The position numbers were made by a program, and so were the translations under genes. A DNA stretch of 36,834 nucleotides. It comes from UBA4421 sp028228615 (GTDB lineage: Bacteria; Pseudomonadota; Gammaproteobacteria; Pseudomonadales; Azotimanducaceae). Each line of letters opens with the position of its first letter. Position 1 is the first letter of the stretch. The DNA is taken from assembly GCA_028228615.1 (NCBI GenBank), contig JAOJBS010000023.1, positions 1 to 36,834 of the forward strand, in the 5' to 3' direction. The notes beneath the pieces are model-generated. The model did no database searches. It saw only the letters and a program-made list of their open reading frames with translations, and was not told the DNA's origin. Positions 1 through 8,666 of this stretch are shown piece after piece.

Positions 1-2
1 CC

Positions 3-80
3 ATGCAATCTAATATGGAAAAACGCCCTGGTGACTTCGTAGAATTACCTAAGCGCGCACCAAACTTCAGCTTCCGTTAG
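3..80 (+). CDS. C-terminal tail of an unidentified protein (5' partial)
   Basis: Reading frame 3 is open from the window edge to a TAG at 78-80. Its last residues read MEKRPGDFVELPKRAPNFSF, then Arg. The other two forward frames close earlier, and a hairpin follows the stop at 93-128, so this looks like the end of a real gene on the same strand as the VOC gene downstream. Too little is left to name a family. The in-frame ATG codons at 3 and 15 are probably internal methionines. Confidence 0.45.
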   Translation: MQSNMEKRPGDFVELPKRAPNFSFR

Positions 81-92
81 GGGGACTACTTC

Positions 93-128
93 GCGGCCAT
101 AGCTTGAGAAAACCTCAGTCGTGGCCGC
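93..128 (+). terminator. Hairpin after the partial gene
   Basis: GCGGCCA at 93-99 pairs with TGGCCGC at 122-128, and TTGAG/CTCAG inside the loop can extend the structure. It lies 13 bases after the TAG of the partial gene and before the VOC gene. No T-run follows, so it may be a weak or Rho-assisted terminator or a processing hairpin. Confidence 0.35.
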
Positions 129-201
129 TCTGAAATGAAGCTGCAATAAAGCGCAGTGTCAAAAGCCGTAATAAAGAACCCATCAAGCTGGGAGAGCAAA
201 G

Positions 202-975
202 ATGACCATTCAACTCAGACAAATCTGCTTAGTGGCAGAGCAGTTAGCCCCTGTGATAGACGACTTAACCGCCATTCTTGGCATTAACAGTTGTTACGTT
301 GATCCAGGTGTTGGGGTATTTGGCCTAGAAAATAATCTAATGGCTGTGGGTCGAAACTTTCTCGAAGTAGTTGCCCCCACCCAGCCTAATACTGCTGGCG
401 GGCGTTACCTAGAGCGTCGTGGTGGCGATGGGGGTTATATGGTCATCACCCAAATAGACACATTTGAGAATCAACAAATGTTACGCCAACGTGCCTTAGA
501 CAATGGTGTGCGTATTGCCCACGAGTCCCAACGCGAAGGCTGGAACCTCTGCCAACTGCATCCGGCGGACATGCGCGCCGCGTTCCTAGAACTAGAGTAC
601 GACTCTAGCGAGGACTTCAACGGGCACTGGAATCCGGTAGGTGGCGATGGCTGGGAAGATAAGGTCAAACAAGATGTCACCGAAGACTTCCTAGGCGTTG
701 AGTTACAAGGAGACAACCCGCTGGAATTGGCAGCGCATTGGGCCTCAGTGACCGATTGTCCTATCGCCGAACAAGCAGGCCACCCATGCATTGCTTTTAA
801 TAACGTTACGTTGCGCTTTGTGCCGGTCACAGACGGACGCGGCCCTGGGCTTGGTGGCCTAGACATTAAAGTGAGTAACCGCGAAGCGATTTTGCAGCAA
901 GCTCACACGCGTAACTGTTATGTCAGCGATGAGCGCGTGGACATTTGCGGCACACGCTTTTACTTAAAAGACTGA
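202..975 (+). CDS. VOC/glyoxalase-like domain protein
   Basis: The 257-residue protein resembles the glyoxalase-like (VOC) superfamily. It has an N-terminal beta-alpha-beta opening (QLRQICLVAEQLAPVIDDL) and a second half with LELAAHWASVTDCPI and VTLRFVPVTDGRGPGLGGLD, as expected for two weakly similar modules. VOC enzymes use paired modules as a metal-binding cup for isomerases, dioxygenases or lyases. I cannot assign a complete metal triad or substrate. GGGAG at 190-194 sits at good spacing before the ATG at 202, which fixes the start. A nitroreductase follows 80 bases downstream on the same strand and may be co-transcribed. Family placement is fairly safe and function is open. Confidence 0.75.
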   Translation: MTIQLRQICLVAEQLAPVIDDLTAILGINSCYVDPGVGVFGLENNLMAVGRNFLEVVAPTQPNTAGGRYLERRGGDGGYMVITQIDTFENQQMLRQRALDNGVRIAHESQREGWNLCQLHPADMRAAFLELEYDSSEDFNGHWNPVGGDGWEDKVKQDVTEDFLGVELQGDNPLELAAHWASVTDCPIAEQAGHPCIAFNNVTLRFVPVTDGRGPGLGGLDIKVSNREAILQQAHTRNCYVSDERVDICGTRFYLKD

Positions 976-1055
976 TTGAGCACTCACCGCTCACGCAAAG
1001 ACCAATTAATAGGTTATAAATTTTCTTCAACTCACTTGTTATACGTAGGTAAAAA

Positions 1056-1730
1056 ATGTCAGAAATGTCCTTTGAAACAGCTGTTATGTCGCGCCGTTCA
1101 GTGCGGGGATTCCAGGACAAAGAAGTGCCCCAAGATGTACTCAACAAAGTATTCGATATAGCCCGCTGGTCACCTTCCGGGACCAACATTCAACCTTGGC
1201 AAACCTATGTGGCCTCTGGTGCGCTTCGCGACACCTTGCGCGACCAAATGATGGCTGCGGTTAAAGCAGGCACAAAACCTAACCAAGATCACAAAGAACC
1301 CAGAAAACCCATTGGCCAAGTATGGAAAGATCGTCGCCGCGAATGTGCAGCGGTACTTTACCGCGCCATGGATATATCTTGGGATGACAAAGAGGCGCGT
1401 GGTGCCGCATCCTTCAGAAACTTTGAATTGTTCGATGCGCCTCATGTTGCATTTTTATGCATGGACGAAGCCTTCGGCCTGGGGAGCGCATGGGATGTGG
1501 GCATGTACGCGCAAACGCTGATGTTGGCCATGACAGCCAACGGCTTGGCCTCCTGCGCCCAAGGCACCATGGGACATCACCCAGAACTGGTGCGAGAAGC
1601 TTTCGGCCTTGGTCCTGAGGTAAAGATATTGTTCGGACTCAGCTTTGGTTATGAAGACACGTCAATGAAAGTTAACTCAGCGCACACTGAACGTGCAGCG
1701 CTAGAGGATACTGTTACTTTTAGGCGCTAA
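1056..1730 (+). CDS. Nitroreductase family oxidoreductase
   Basis: This 224-residue protein is a flavin (FMN) dependent NAD(P)H oxidoreductase of the nitroreductase family, cytoplasmic and usually dimeric. The N-terminal motif RRSVRGF (residues 13-19) and the segment ARWSPSGTNIQPWQTYV form the usual FMN phosphate and ring contacts. The middle part (GMYAQTLMLAMTANGLASCAQG) is the typical flavin-pocket helix. Known members reduce nitroaromatics, quinones or enones; the native substrate here is unknown. The ATG at 1056 follows a weak TAGGT ribosome site. It lies 80 bases after the VOC gene and converges with the CaiB-family gene that ends at 1821. Confidence 0.88.
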   Translation: MSEMSFETAVMSRRSVRGFQDKEVPQDVLNKVFDIARWSPSGTNIQPWQTYVASGALRDTLRDQMMAAVKAGTKPNQDHKEPRKPIGQVWKDRRRECAAVLYRAMDISWDDKEARGAASFRNFELFDAPHVAFLCMDEAFGLGSAWDVGMYAQTLMLAMTANGLASCAQGTMGHHPELVREAFGLGPEVKILFGLSFGYEDTSMKVNSAHTERAALEDTVTFRR

Positions 1731-1820
1731 GACTTATTGGAAGAAAGACACAAAGCGAACTGCGATTCAACCCTAGCTGACTAATTCCTTATTAAACAGA
1801 GGGCAAGACCTTCCCTAATC

Positions 1821-3017
1821 TCAAACTACAGTGACGACCTTGGCTTTCACTAGCGTATCAATTTGCTCTGGCGAATAACCTAACTGAGCCAGAATGGCTA
1901 CACCCTGCTCGCCTAGTTGCGGCGCTGGCAGGTCCTCACTGATAGCTGAATCGCTGTGCACAAGAAACGGCGTCTTTAACGATTGATATTCGCCGCGCAC
2001 ATCATCCTTATGACTTTGCAGCCAATTGGACGCTTTAAGCTGCGGATCTTCCGCCAAGTCCGCCATAGCATTGATAGGCGAACAAGGAATATCCAATTCT
2101 GCTAAGGCCGCCAGCCACGCCTCAGAAGAGCGGCTAAGCGCTATCTCCGCCACTAGAGTGTAAAGCTCATCGATGTGTTGAGACCGCATAACAGAATCGG
2201 TCACCCACTCAGCCGCGGCTAAATCTTCACGACCGACTAAGCCAAAGAAGCGCTGCCAGTGTTTTGTGTTGTAAGGCATTATCGCAACGTAGCCGTTCTG
2301 AGTCTTATAGGGTTTTCTGTTCTTCGACATCAGCCGGTCGTAGCCCAATTCGCCTTCAGCCGGTTGCAAAGTATGACCTGCCAAATGCTCGGCCATAACA
2401 AACGCAGTCATGCTCTCCAACATAGGCACTTCTATATTGCAGCCCTCCCCGGTGCGGAGCTGCTGCACCACGCCAGAAACCACGGCTAACGCCAAGTGCA
2501 GGCCGACAACCTTGTCACACGCGATAGTGCGCACAAATTGCGGCGCGCCGTCAGCATCGGCATTAAGTGCCGCTAACCCAGAACGGGCTTGAATAATATC
2601 ATCATAAGCAGGCGATTGAGCGTCTGGGCCGGTACTCGCAAAACCAGGCGCGGCACAATAAACAAGTTTAGGATTTATAGCCTTGAGTGTTGCGTAATCT
2701 GCGTCTAGGTCTTGGGCCGATTTGCCGCGCATGTTGTGCACAAGGACATCCGCTTGCGCGACCAGCTTATGCAAAATCTCTTTGCCTTCTGGCTGCTTAA
2801 GGTCCACTGCAATAGAGCGCTTGTTGCGATTAAAATTCAGGAACCCTACGCCTAAATCGTCCATACGCCCGGGCCTCACGGCACGAAAGACGTCACCGCC
2901 TTGGGCTTCTACTTTGATCACATCGGCGCCGAAGTCACCCAAAAATTGGGTCGCATACGGACCCAAAACAATAGTTGATAGGTCTACTACACGTAGACCC
3001 TTTAGCAAGCTGAGCAT
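1821..3017 (-). CDS. CaiB/BaiF family (family III) CoA-transferase
   Basis: At 398 residues this is normal length for a family III CoA-transferase, which moves CoA between carboxylic acids through an aspartyl-CoA thioester. The opening LKGLRVVDLSTIVLGPYATQ and FGADVIKVE are family signatures, followed by NRNKRSIAVDLK and the IACDKVVGLHLA segment that holds the likely catalytic Asp168. The C-terminal part (LDIPCSPINAMADLAEDPQL) matches the usual lid region. It lies 28 bases downstream of the MFS transporter gene on the same strand, so the pair probably forms an operon that imports an acid and activates it to a CoA ester. Donor and acceptor cannot be read from the sequence. Confidence 0.93.
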   Translation of the reverse strand: MLSLLKGLRVVDLSTIVLGPYATQFLGDFGADVIKVEAQGGDVFRAVRPGRMDDLGVGFLNFNRNKRSIAVDLKQPEGKEILHKLVAQADVLVHNMRGKSAQDLDADYATLKAINPKLVYCAAPGFASTGPDAQSPAYDDIIQARSGLAALNADADGAPQFVRTIACDKVVGLHLALAVVSGVVQQLRTGEGCNIEVPMLESMTAFVMAEHLAGHTLQPAEGELGYDRLMSKNRKPYKTQNGYVAIMPYNTKHWQRFFGLVGREDLAAAEWVTDSVMRSQHIDELYTLVAEIALSRSSEAWLAALAELDIPCSPINAMADLAEDPQLKASNWLQSHKDDVRGEYQSLKTPFLVHSDSAISEDLPAPQLGEQGVAILAQLGYSPEQIDTLVKAKVVTVV

Positions 3018-3045
3018 ATTTTATCCGTCTGATATAAAACCGGCG

Positions 3046-4638
3046 TTAGGCCATTTCTTTTACTTCTTCGCCTAAGGCTCTAGCGCGGTCTAGGCGACTG
3101 GCTTCATCCTTGGGCAAATGCTTCCAAGCCAAAGTCAAAAAGATAAAGGTAAAAATGAATATCAGCATTGTACAGGCAATGGCTGTGCGCAGAGATTCGG
3201 CGCCACCCATGCCAGTGGCAGCAAAAGTATCTGAAAGCTGACCCATCATGTACGGCCCCATAGCCAGACCCAACATTGTGTTAATCAATATGTAGTAGGC
3301 GCCTGCTACCGCACGCATGCGCGGTAATACCAGGTCTGCCGCTGTAGTGGGCGGAATACCAGGCCAGCAGGCACTGAACAAGTGATGAGCGAAATTGAGG
3401 AAGAAGGCCATATAAAGGCTTTCGGTATAAATCATCCACAGCACCAGTGGCGCGGTACCAAAGACCGCAATATAGCCAATAATCAATCGTCCAGCGGGGT
3501 GCCACTGACGAAACTTATCCCCAAGAACACCGCCCATGGTAACGCCGATCAGACCACCCAGAGCATTACCTAAACCGATGTACATGCCCACTTCTGTGGC
3601 CGAGACATCGTGCATGCGAATCAGCAGGGGCGCGGTCCAATAGCCAATACCATAGGTGACAAAAGAAATCGTTGGGAACGCCAGCATGGTGTAAATCATT
3701 GCTTTAGATTCAAAGATCATATGGTAGGTCACCGGGTCACGCGCCTTAAGCGACTGCACCCAGGAAAACACGACATAAATCCCAATGCCCAGCGCCAACC
3801 ATTGAGGAATATTGTTTGTTAACTTCATCAACAACAGCGCGACAACGGCAATACTGATTGCTGCAAATAAATTTGCTTTTAGTGATGCACCCTCACGCTT
3901 CAAAGCGATAAGGTTAAAAATGGGCACCATGGCCATCAGCTCTGTCATTAACACGCTATAGGGTGCTGGGTGCTTTTCAGCCACCAACCCTTCTGATACG
4001 CCGCGCGTGGGTTCGCGCAACGTGCGCACCCAAATAGCCATAAGAATGCCGGGAATACCGACCGCCAAGAATGCTGCATGCCAGCCTTTCAAACCCAAGG
4101 GTGCGGCAAGGGGATCAGGATAACTGGTATTCCAAGTTTCCATAATGAAGCCTCCCAAGAAGAGGCCGATACCGCCACCGATGTAAACACCAGAAGAGTA
4201 GATGGCTAATACTGTGGCGCGTAATTTGGGTGAATAGTAATCAGAAAGCATAGAGTACGCGGCTGGGCTAGCACTGGCTTCACCAATACCCACGCCAACG
4301 CGAAAGGCTGCGAGCACTGGAAACGATCGAGCAAAACCAGACAATGCGGTCATGGCACTCCAAAACAGTAGGCCAATTGAAATCAGGCTACGCCGGACCC
4401 AGACATCGGCAAAGCGTGCTAGTGGAATACCGAATACTGCATAAAACACGGCGAATACAGTGCCGTAAAGAAACCCCATGTCTGCGTCTGAAACACCGAG
4501 ATCTGCCTGAATCTCTTGGGACAAAATGGAAAGTATGTTGCGGTCAATGAAATTGAATACGTAAACAATCAACAATACAAAGAGGACGTAGTGTGCGTAG
4601 GCACCACCTAATTTCGGCTTATTACTATTTTCGCTCAT
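3046..4638 (-). CDS. MFS transporter, spinster-like
   Basis: A 530-residue major facilitator permease of the inner membrane. TM1 (YVLFVLLIVYVFNFIDRNIL) carries the FxDR signature of this group, and ARFADVWVRRSL after TM2 is MFS motif A. About twelve hydrophobic segments can be traced, with a long insert after TM6 (roughly residues 205-290) that contains extra hydrophobic stretches, which explains the length above the usual 400-450. AGGGGAACC before the ATG at 4638 is a strong ribosome site. The CaiB gene follows directly. The remains of a different MFS transporter lie just upstream (4720-5152), so this gene may have taken over that role (inference). The substrate is probably an organic acid. 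Confidence 0.88.
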   Translation of the reverse strand: MSENSNKPKLGGAYAHYVLFVLLIVYVFNFIDRNILSILSQEIQADLGVSDADMGFLYGTVFAVFYAVFGIPLARFADVWVRRSLISIGLLFWSAMTALSGFARSFPVLAAFRVGVGIGEASASPAAYSMLSDYYSPKLRATVLAIYSSGVYIGGGIGLFLGGFIMETWNTSYPDPLAAPLGLKGWHAAFLAVGIPGILMAIWVRTLREPTRGVSEGLVAEKHPAPYSVLMTELMAMVPIFNLIALKREGASLKANLFAAISIAVVALLLMKLTNNIPQWLALGIGIYVVFSWVQSLKARDPVTYHMIFESKAMIYTMLAFPTISFVTYGIGYWTAPLLIRMHDVSATEVGMYIGLGNALGGLIGVTMGGVLGDKFRQWHPAGRLIIGYIAVFGTAPLVLWMIYTESLYMAFFLNFAHHLFSACWPGIPPTTAADLVLPRMRAVAGAYYILINTMLGLAMGPYMMGQLSDTFAATGMGGAESLRTAIACTMLIFIFTFIFLTLAWKHLPKDEASRLDRARALGEEVKEMA

Positions 4639-4719
4639 TGGTTCCCCTCATTTTGATAACCTAATTACTTCACTTGTCTTCAGCGCAGTCCAATTAAAAA
4701 TTTGCTCGCTCAAAGACAG

Positions 4720-5152
4720 TTAGTCGAACTGTTTCCCACCACTGGCAAAGAGTAAATAGAAGACCATGCCAAACAAGCTCACACCCGCGGTGACCTGAAA
4801 CACCAATGCCCAAGAGCCGGTATCAAACCCGTAACCGATACACCGACAATGCCTAGAATGGTACCAGCGGCATTAGTTATACCCATGAGCGTACCCGCAT
4901 GCCGTGGACCAATGTCCATATGATTCACGCTGTGGCTACCACCGATTTGCATAAATGGGTCGCCAATATAGAAGGAAGCCGTACGTAACCTTGGGTTTGC
5001 AAATCCCATCCGAACCCTTCCGCCATAGGGGTAACTGCTGAGGAGATATTGACGCGATCTATGTAGCAAACAAAGGTCGCGAAAAAATACAGGGTGATAA
5101 CTCAATAGCGGCTTTGGCAAAAGCCTTCTTTATTTGGCGCAACTTCTGCCAC
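4720..5152 (-). pseudogene. Decayed SLC17/ACS-type MFS transporter (internal deletion, frameshifts, nonsense codon)
   Basis: Read across frames on the minus strand, this is the start and end of one MFS gene. A GTG at 5152 preceded by GGGGAGGG begins a peptide whose TM1 reads ITLYFFATFVCYIDRVNIS, a hallmark of the SLC17/anion:cation symporter group, followed by PMAEGFGWDLQTQG. A TGA sits in frame just before TM1 where the family would have Trp or another residue. After a frame change near 4981 the text gives ASFYIGDPFMQIGG (TM2) and then jumps straight to NHMDIGPRHAGTLMGITNAA, which belongs near TM10-11. A further frame change near 4830 restores FDTGSWALVFQVTAGVSLFG to the TAA at 4720. About 300 residues are missing, so it cannot make a working transporter. 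Confidence 0.82.
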
Positions 5153-5243
5153 AGATCCCTCCCCGGGGTACAAACCGACCAGCAAAGCAGCCTAAGTGCG
5201 CGCTCTGCTCGAAACCATTTCAGATTAGTTTATGTAGTTACTG

Positions 5244-5296
<53 letters not shown>

Positions 5297-5423
5297 ATCA
5301 ATTAAGACACCGCTCAACGATGTTTAACTGGACCTTGTACCAGCGCCTTAAAACGGCATCCTTTAAGCACACGTCCGCCGCCTGATAACTGAAGTTACCC
5401 CATTGTATTGAAAAACGCATTGT

Positions 5424-6470
5424 TTACCGGGTTGGGTCGTCACCCACCGCAAGCAGGGTTTTACCGAAATTATCCCCCGTTAACATGTCATAAAAAGCTT
5501 GCGGCGCGCTTTCCAGCCCTTGGCGCAGATCCTCCTTATATTGAACCTCGCCGCTGCGCACATAGCCGGCCATTTCCTGCAAAAACACCTCTTGATATTG
5601 ATCGACAAAATTACCAACGAACAAGTCATGAACTGTGACTTGCTGGCGCTCAAAAAAAGGTTGGCCTATTGCCTGCCAGACCGTACGAGGGTCTTGACCA
5701 TCCGTATTACCGTATTGCGATACCACGCCACAGAGCGTAATTCGTGCTTTTTTGTTCAATAGCGGCAACACCGCATCAAAGACCTTACCGCCAACGTTCT
5801 CAAAGTACACATCACAGCCATCGGGACACGCTGCTTTTAGCTTTGCGGGGAACTGGGGATCCAAGTGAGATACCACGCTGTCAACGCCCAAGTCTTGTAA
5901 ATACGCTACCTTATGCTGGGCACCGGCAATGCCGACCACGCGACAACCGGCCAAGCGCGCCAATTGCACAGCCACTTGGCCCACGCCGCCGGAGGCTGCG
6001 GAGACCACTACCGTTTCCCCAGGCTGAGGCTGACATTGCACCATTAGACCGGAATAGGCAGTGAGGCCTAGCATGCCCAACACACCGATCGCGGTGGATA
6101 TAGGCGCAGCTGTAGGGTCGAGCTTGCGTGGGTGCATATAGCCAAAAATACCAACGCCCTCGCCACTCAGACCATATTGCTGCCAGCCATTGGTGTTAAA
6201 TACATAGTCGCCCTCTGCAAATCCGGCAATACGACTGCTCACCACTCGAGACACCGTTCTGCCATGACAAACCTCCCCCGGCAATTCCACCCCTGAACGT
6301 CTGCGGCCCCATTGATAGGGATCCAATGACAAATAAACGGTCTGAGTGAGCATTTGGTTTTGTGCAGGCTCGGGAAGATCATCCGTTACCCATAAAAAGT
6401 CTTCTGCTACTGGCAAACCGCCCTTAGGCGTAGCCGCTAAACGCCACTGGGCATTAAGTTCATTTGTCAT
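5424..6470 (-). CDS. NADP-dependent MDR oxidoreductase (CurA/PTGR-like)
   Basis: A 348-residue zinc-independent medium-chain dehydrogenase/reductase, a group that reduces the C=C bond of enones with NADPH (curcumin reductase, prostaglandin reductase, 2-alkenal reductase). Visible marks are the N-terminal YLSLDPYQWGR segment typical of this branch, GLTAYSGLMVQCQPQPGETV, the Rossmann motif VVSAASGGVGQVAVQLARLAG and DVYFENVGGKVFDAVLPLL. The zinc-binding cysteines of alcohol dehydrogenases are absent, as expected. AAGGA before the ATG at 6470 fixes the start. It diverges from the Baeyer-Villiger monooxygenase gene across about 250 bases, so one shared control region may serve both, which would suit an enone or ketone pathway. 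Confidence 0.9.
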   Translation of the reverse strand: MTNELNAQWRLAATPKGGLPVAEDFLWVTDDLPEPAQNQMLTQTVYLSLDPYQWGRRRSGVELPGEVCHGRTVSRVVSSRIAGFAEGDYVFNTNGWQQYGLSGEGVGIFGYMHPRKLDPTAAPISTAIGVLGMLGLTAYSGLMVQCQPQPGETVVVSAASGGVGQVAVQLARLAGCRVVGIAGAQHKVAYLQDLGVDSVVSHLDPQFPAKLKAACPDGCDVYFENVGGKVFDAVLPLLNKKARITLCGVVSQYGNTDGQDPRTVWQAIGQPFFERQQVTVHDLFVGNFVDQYQEVFLQEMAGYVRSGEVQYKEDLRQGLESAPQAFYDMLTGDNFGKTLLAVGDDPTR

Positions 6471-6719
6471 TTTAATTCCTTAGATTTATCTGCGCCGTTT
6501 GTTCGCTGTACAGCGCGCACTCGCAAACGCCGGGGTGCCAGGCGCGCAGGCACGTAAGCACCCAGGCGCGTCACCGCGCCAATTTAGCCTAAGCAAAAGT
6601 ACCCGGCAAAACCAGCCATAAGAAAATTTCAGCGGAAAATGCACAAAGTGCTTGCTTTTAATTCTTATCAAACCTTTGTATAACAAGTACACGGAATGGG
6701 GAAAATTAGGGGTTCCAAT
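6471..6719. promoter_or_regulatory. Divergent intergenic control region (MDR / BVMO)
   Basis: Roughly 250 bases separate the divergent reductase and monooxygenase genes, so both promoters must lie here. It contains a GC-rich inverted repeat, GGGTGC at 6533-6538 with GCACCC at 6558-6563, within a block of GGCGCG repeats. The 100 bases nearer the monooxygenase are AT-rich. I do not see an unambiguous -35/-10 pair. Confidence 0.4.
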
Positions 6720-8549
6720 ATGCAAGCAGCAAATATGGCCGAGTTGCTCGGCGACTTAGATTTCGATCCAGTAGCACTGAAAGAGAAATACCTGAGCGAG
6801 CGAGACAAACGTATTCGCGATGACGGCAATCAACAATACGTTGAGGTCACCGCTGAATTTTCTCGTTATGTTGATGACCCCTATGTTGATCCTGGCTTTA
6901 CTCGCGAACCACTATTTGACGAAGTGGAAGTGGCTATTATCGGCGGAGGTTTCGGCGGTTTGCTGATGGCGGCGAGAATGAAAGAAGCAGGTTTTGATGA
7001 TGTACGCATGATTGAAAAAGCAGGCGACTTCGGCGGTACTTGGTACTGGAACAGATACCCTGGCGCTATGTGTGATGTTGAATCCTACTGCTACCTTCCT
7101 CTGTTAGAGGAACTTAACTATATGCCAAAGAACAAGTATTCCTTTGCGCCAGAGATTCTAGAGCACAGCAAAAACATTGCCCGGCATTATGGCCTTTACG
7201 AAAATGCCTGCCTACAAACCAGCATCACGAGCATGACCTGGGAGCAGTCAAGCCAAAAGTGGATTATTGAAACTGACCGTGGCGACAAAATGCGCGCACG
7301 CTATGTGGCTATGGCCAACGGTCCGCTGAGCCGACCTAAACTTCCGGGTATAAAAGGCATAAACGACTACAAGGGTCACACGTTTCATACTAGCCGCTGG
7401 GACTACAACTACACTGGCGGCGACTCTTATGGCAACTTAACTAACCTGAAAGATAAGCGGGTAGGCATTATTGGCACCGGCGCCACCGGCGTGCAGTGCA
7501 TACCCCACCTAGGCAAGTGGGCTAAAGAGCTTTATGTTTTCCAACGCACACCCTCTTCTATTGATGTACGCAACAATGGCGAAACAGACCCCAATTGGGC
7601 CGCCACGCTCCAACCAGGCTGGCAAAAAGAACGCATGGATAACTTTAATACCTTAGTCAGCGGTGGCGACCAGGACGTAGATTTGGTTGCAGACGGTTGG
7701 ACCGACATCATGCGCAACCTTACCGGCATCGCTGCAAAAATCGCCAGTCGCAAACTGGGGCGCAAGTTGACCAAGGGCGAACGCGCAGAATTAATGGAAT
7801 TGTCTGACTACAAAAAGATGAACTTCATTCGCCAGCGTGCAGAGGAGATTGTCAATGATTCCAGCATCGCTGAAAAACTCAAACCTTGGTACAGACAGTT
7901 CTGCAAACGCCCATGTTTTCATGACGAGTATTTAGACACCTATAACCGTGACAATGTCACATTAGTAGACACTCAAGGCAAAGGTGTAGACGAAATCACC
8001 AGCAAAGGTGTCATAGCCAATGGCGAAGAATTTGAGCTTGATTGCCTAATTTTCGCCACCGGTTTTGAGGTAGGCACCTCTTATACCCGCAGAGCGGGTT
8101 ATGACATTGTGGGTCGCGGCGGACAAAGTTTAAGCGAACATTGGTCAGAGGGACTGCGCACTTTCCAAGGCTTAACTAGCCACGGCTTTCCAAATTGCTT
8201 CTTTTTGGGATTTACCCAAACAGCCATCACAGTGAATGTACCCCATGCATTGAATGAACAAGCAAAGCACCTAGGACACATAATAGGTAAGGCGCAAAAA
8301 CAAGGCACAAGAACCATTGAGGCCTCAGCCAAAGCGGAAGATGAATACGTTGCGGAGATCCGCAAAACCGCCAGCACTGGGTCTCGATTCTATGCTGAAT
8401 GCACGCCCGGGTATTACAACAGCGAAGGCCAGCGAGGCAATACCGCTGGCTTTTTCTCGAACATGCACGGCGCAGGGCCAGTGAAGTTTTTCAAAATTCT
8501 TGAAGCATGGCGAGCGCAAGGCGATATGCAGGGGTTAGAACTGAGCTAA
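6720..8549 (+). CDS. Type I Baeyer-Villiger monooxygenase (FAD/NADPH)
   Basis: The protein (609 residues from the ATG at 6720) inserts oxygen next to a ketone using FAD and NADPH. It has an FAD Rossmann motif GGGFGG (75-80), FGGTWYWNRYPGAMCDVES, the type I fingerprint in the form Y-K-G-H-T-F-H-T-S-R-W-D (217-228; Tyr replaces the usual first Phe) and an NADPH motif GTGATG (252-257). The roughly 70-residue leader before the first Rossmann fold is like that of the longer BVMOs acting on large-ring or bulky ketones. AGGGG at 6708-6712 favours the ATG at 6720 over an in-frame ATG at 6696. Neighbouring enone reductase and esterase genes suit a ketone-to-ester-to-acid route (inference). Confidence 0.93.
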   Translation: MQAANMAELLGDLDFDPVALKEKYLSERDKRIRDDGNQQYVEVTAEFSRYVDDPYVDPGFTREPLFDEVEVAIIGGGFGGLLMAARMKEAGFDDVRMIEKAGDFGGTWYWNRYPGAMCDVESYCYLPLLEELNYMPKNKYSFAPEILEHSKNIARHYGLYENACLQTSITSMTWEQSSQKWIIETDRGDKMRARYVAMANGPLSRPKLPGIKGINDYKGHTFHTSRWDYNYTGGDSYGNLTNLKDKRVGIIGTGATGVQCIPHLGKWAKELYVFQRTPSSIDVRNNGETDPNWAATLQPGWQKERMDNFNTLVSGGDQDVDLVADGWTDIMRNLTGIAAKIASRKLGRKLTKGERAELMELSDYKKMNFIRQRAEEIVNDSSIAEKLKPWYRQFCKRPCFHDEYLDTYNRDNVTLVDTQGKGVDEITSKGVIANGEEFELDCLIFATGFEVGTSYTRRAGYDIVGRGGQSLSEHWSEGLRTFQGLTSHGFPNCFFLGFTQTAITVNVPHALNEQAKHLGHIIGKAQKQGTRTIEASAKAEDEYVAEIRKTASTGSRFYAECTPGYYNSEGQRGNTAGFFSNMHGAGPVKFFKILEAWRAQGDMQGLELS

Positions 8550-8560
8550 AACCAACAACT

Positions 8561-8597
8561 CAGAGTAGCTGTTAGTTTAAGCTAATGGCCTACTCTG
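8561..8597. terminator. Hairpin between convergent genes
   Basis: CAGAGTAG (8561-8568) pairs with CTACTCTG (8590-8597), and TTAG/CTAA inside adds an inner stem. It lies 12 bases after the monooxygenase stop and 64 before the end of the convergent hydrolase gene. No strong T-run is present. Confidence 0.5.
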
Positions 8598-8666
8598 GCC
8601 AACGTGGCTACTTGCAAGGACAGATCCGTCTAATTGTGAAGCAGCGACACGCTACTGAGTAGGGGT

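Noticed and set aside
6696..6719. Earlier ATG start for the Baeyer-Villiger monooxygenase
   Set aside because: The ATG at 6720 has AGGGG at correct spacing, while the one at 6696 has no good ribosome site.
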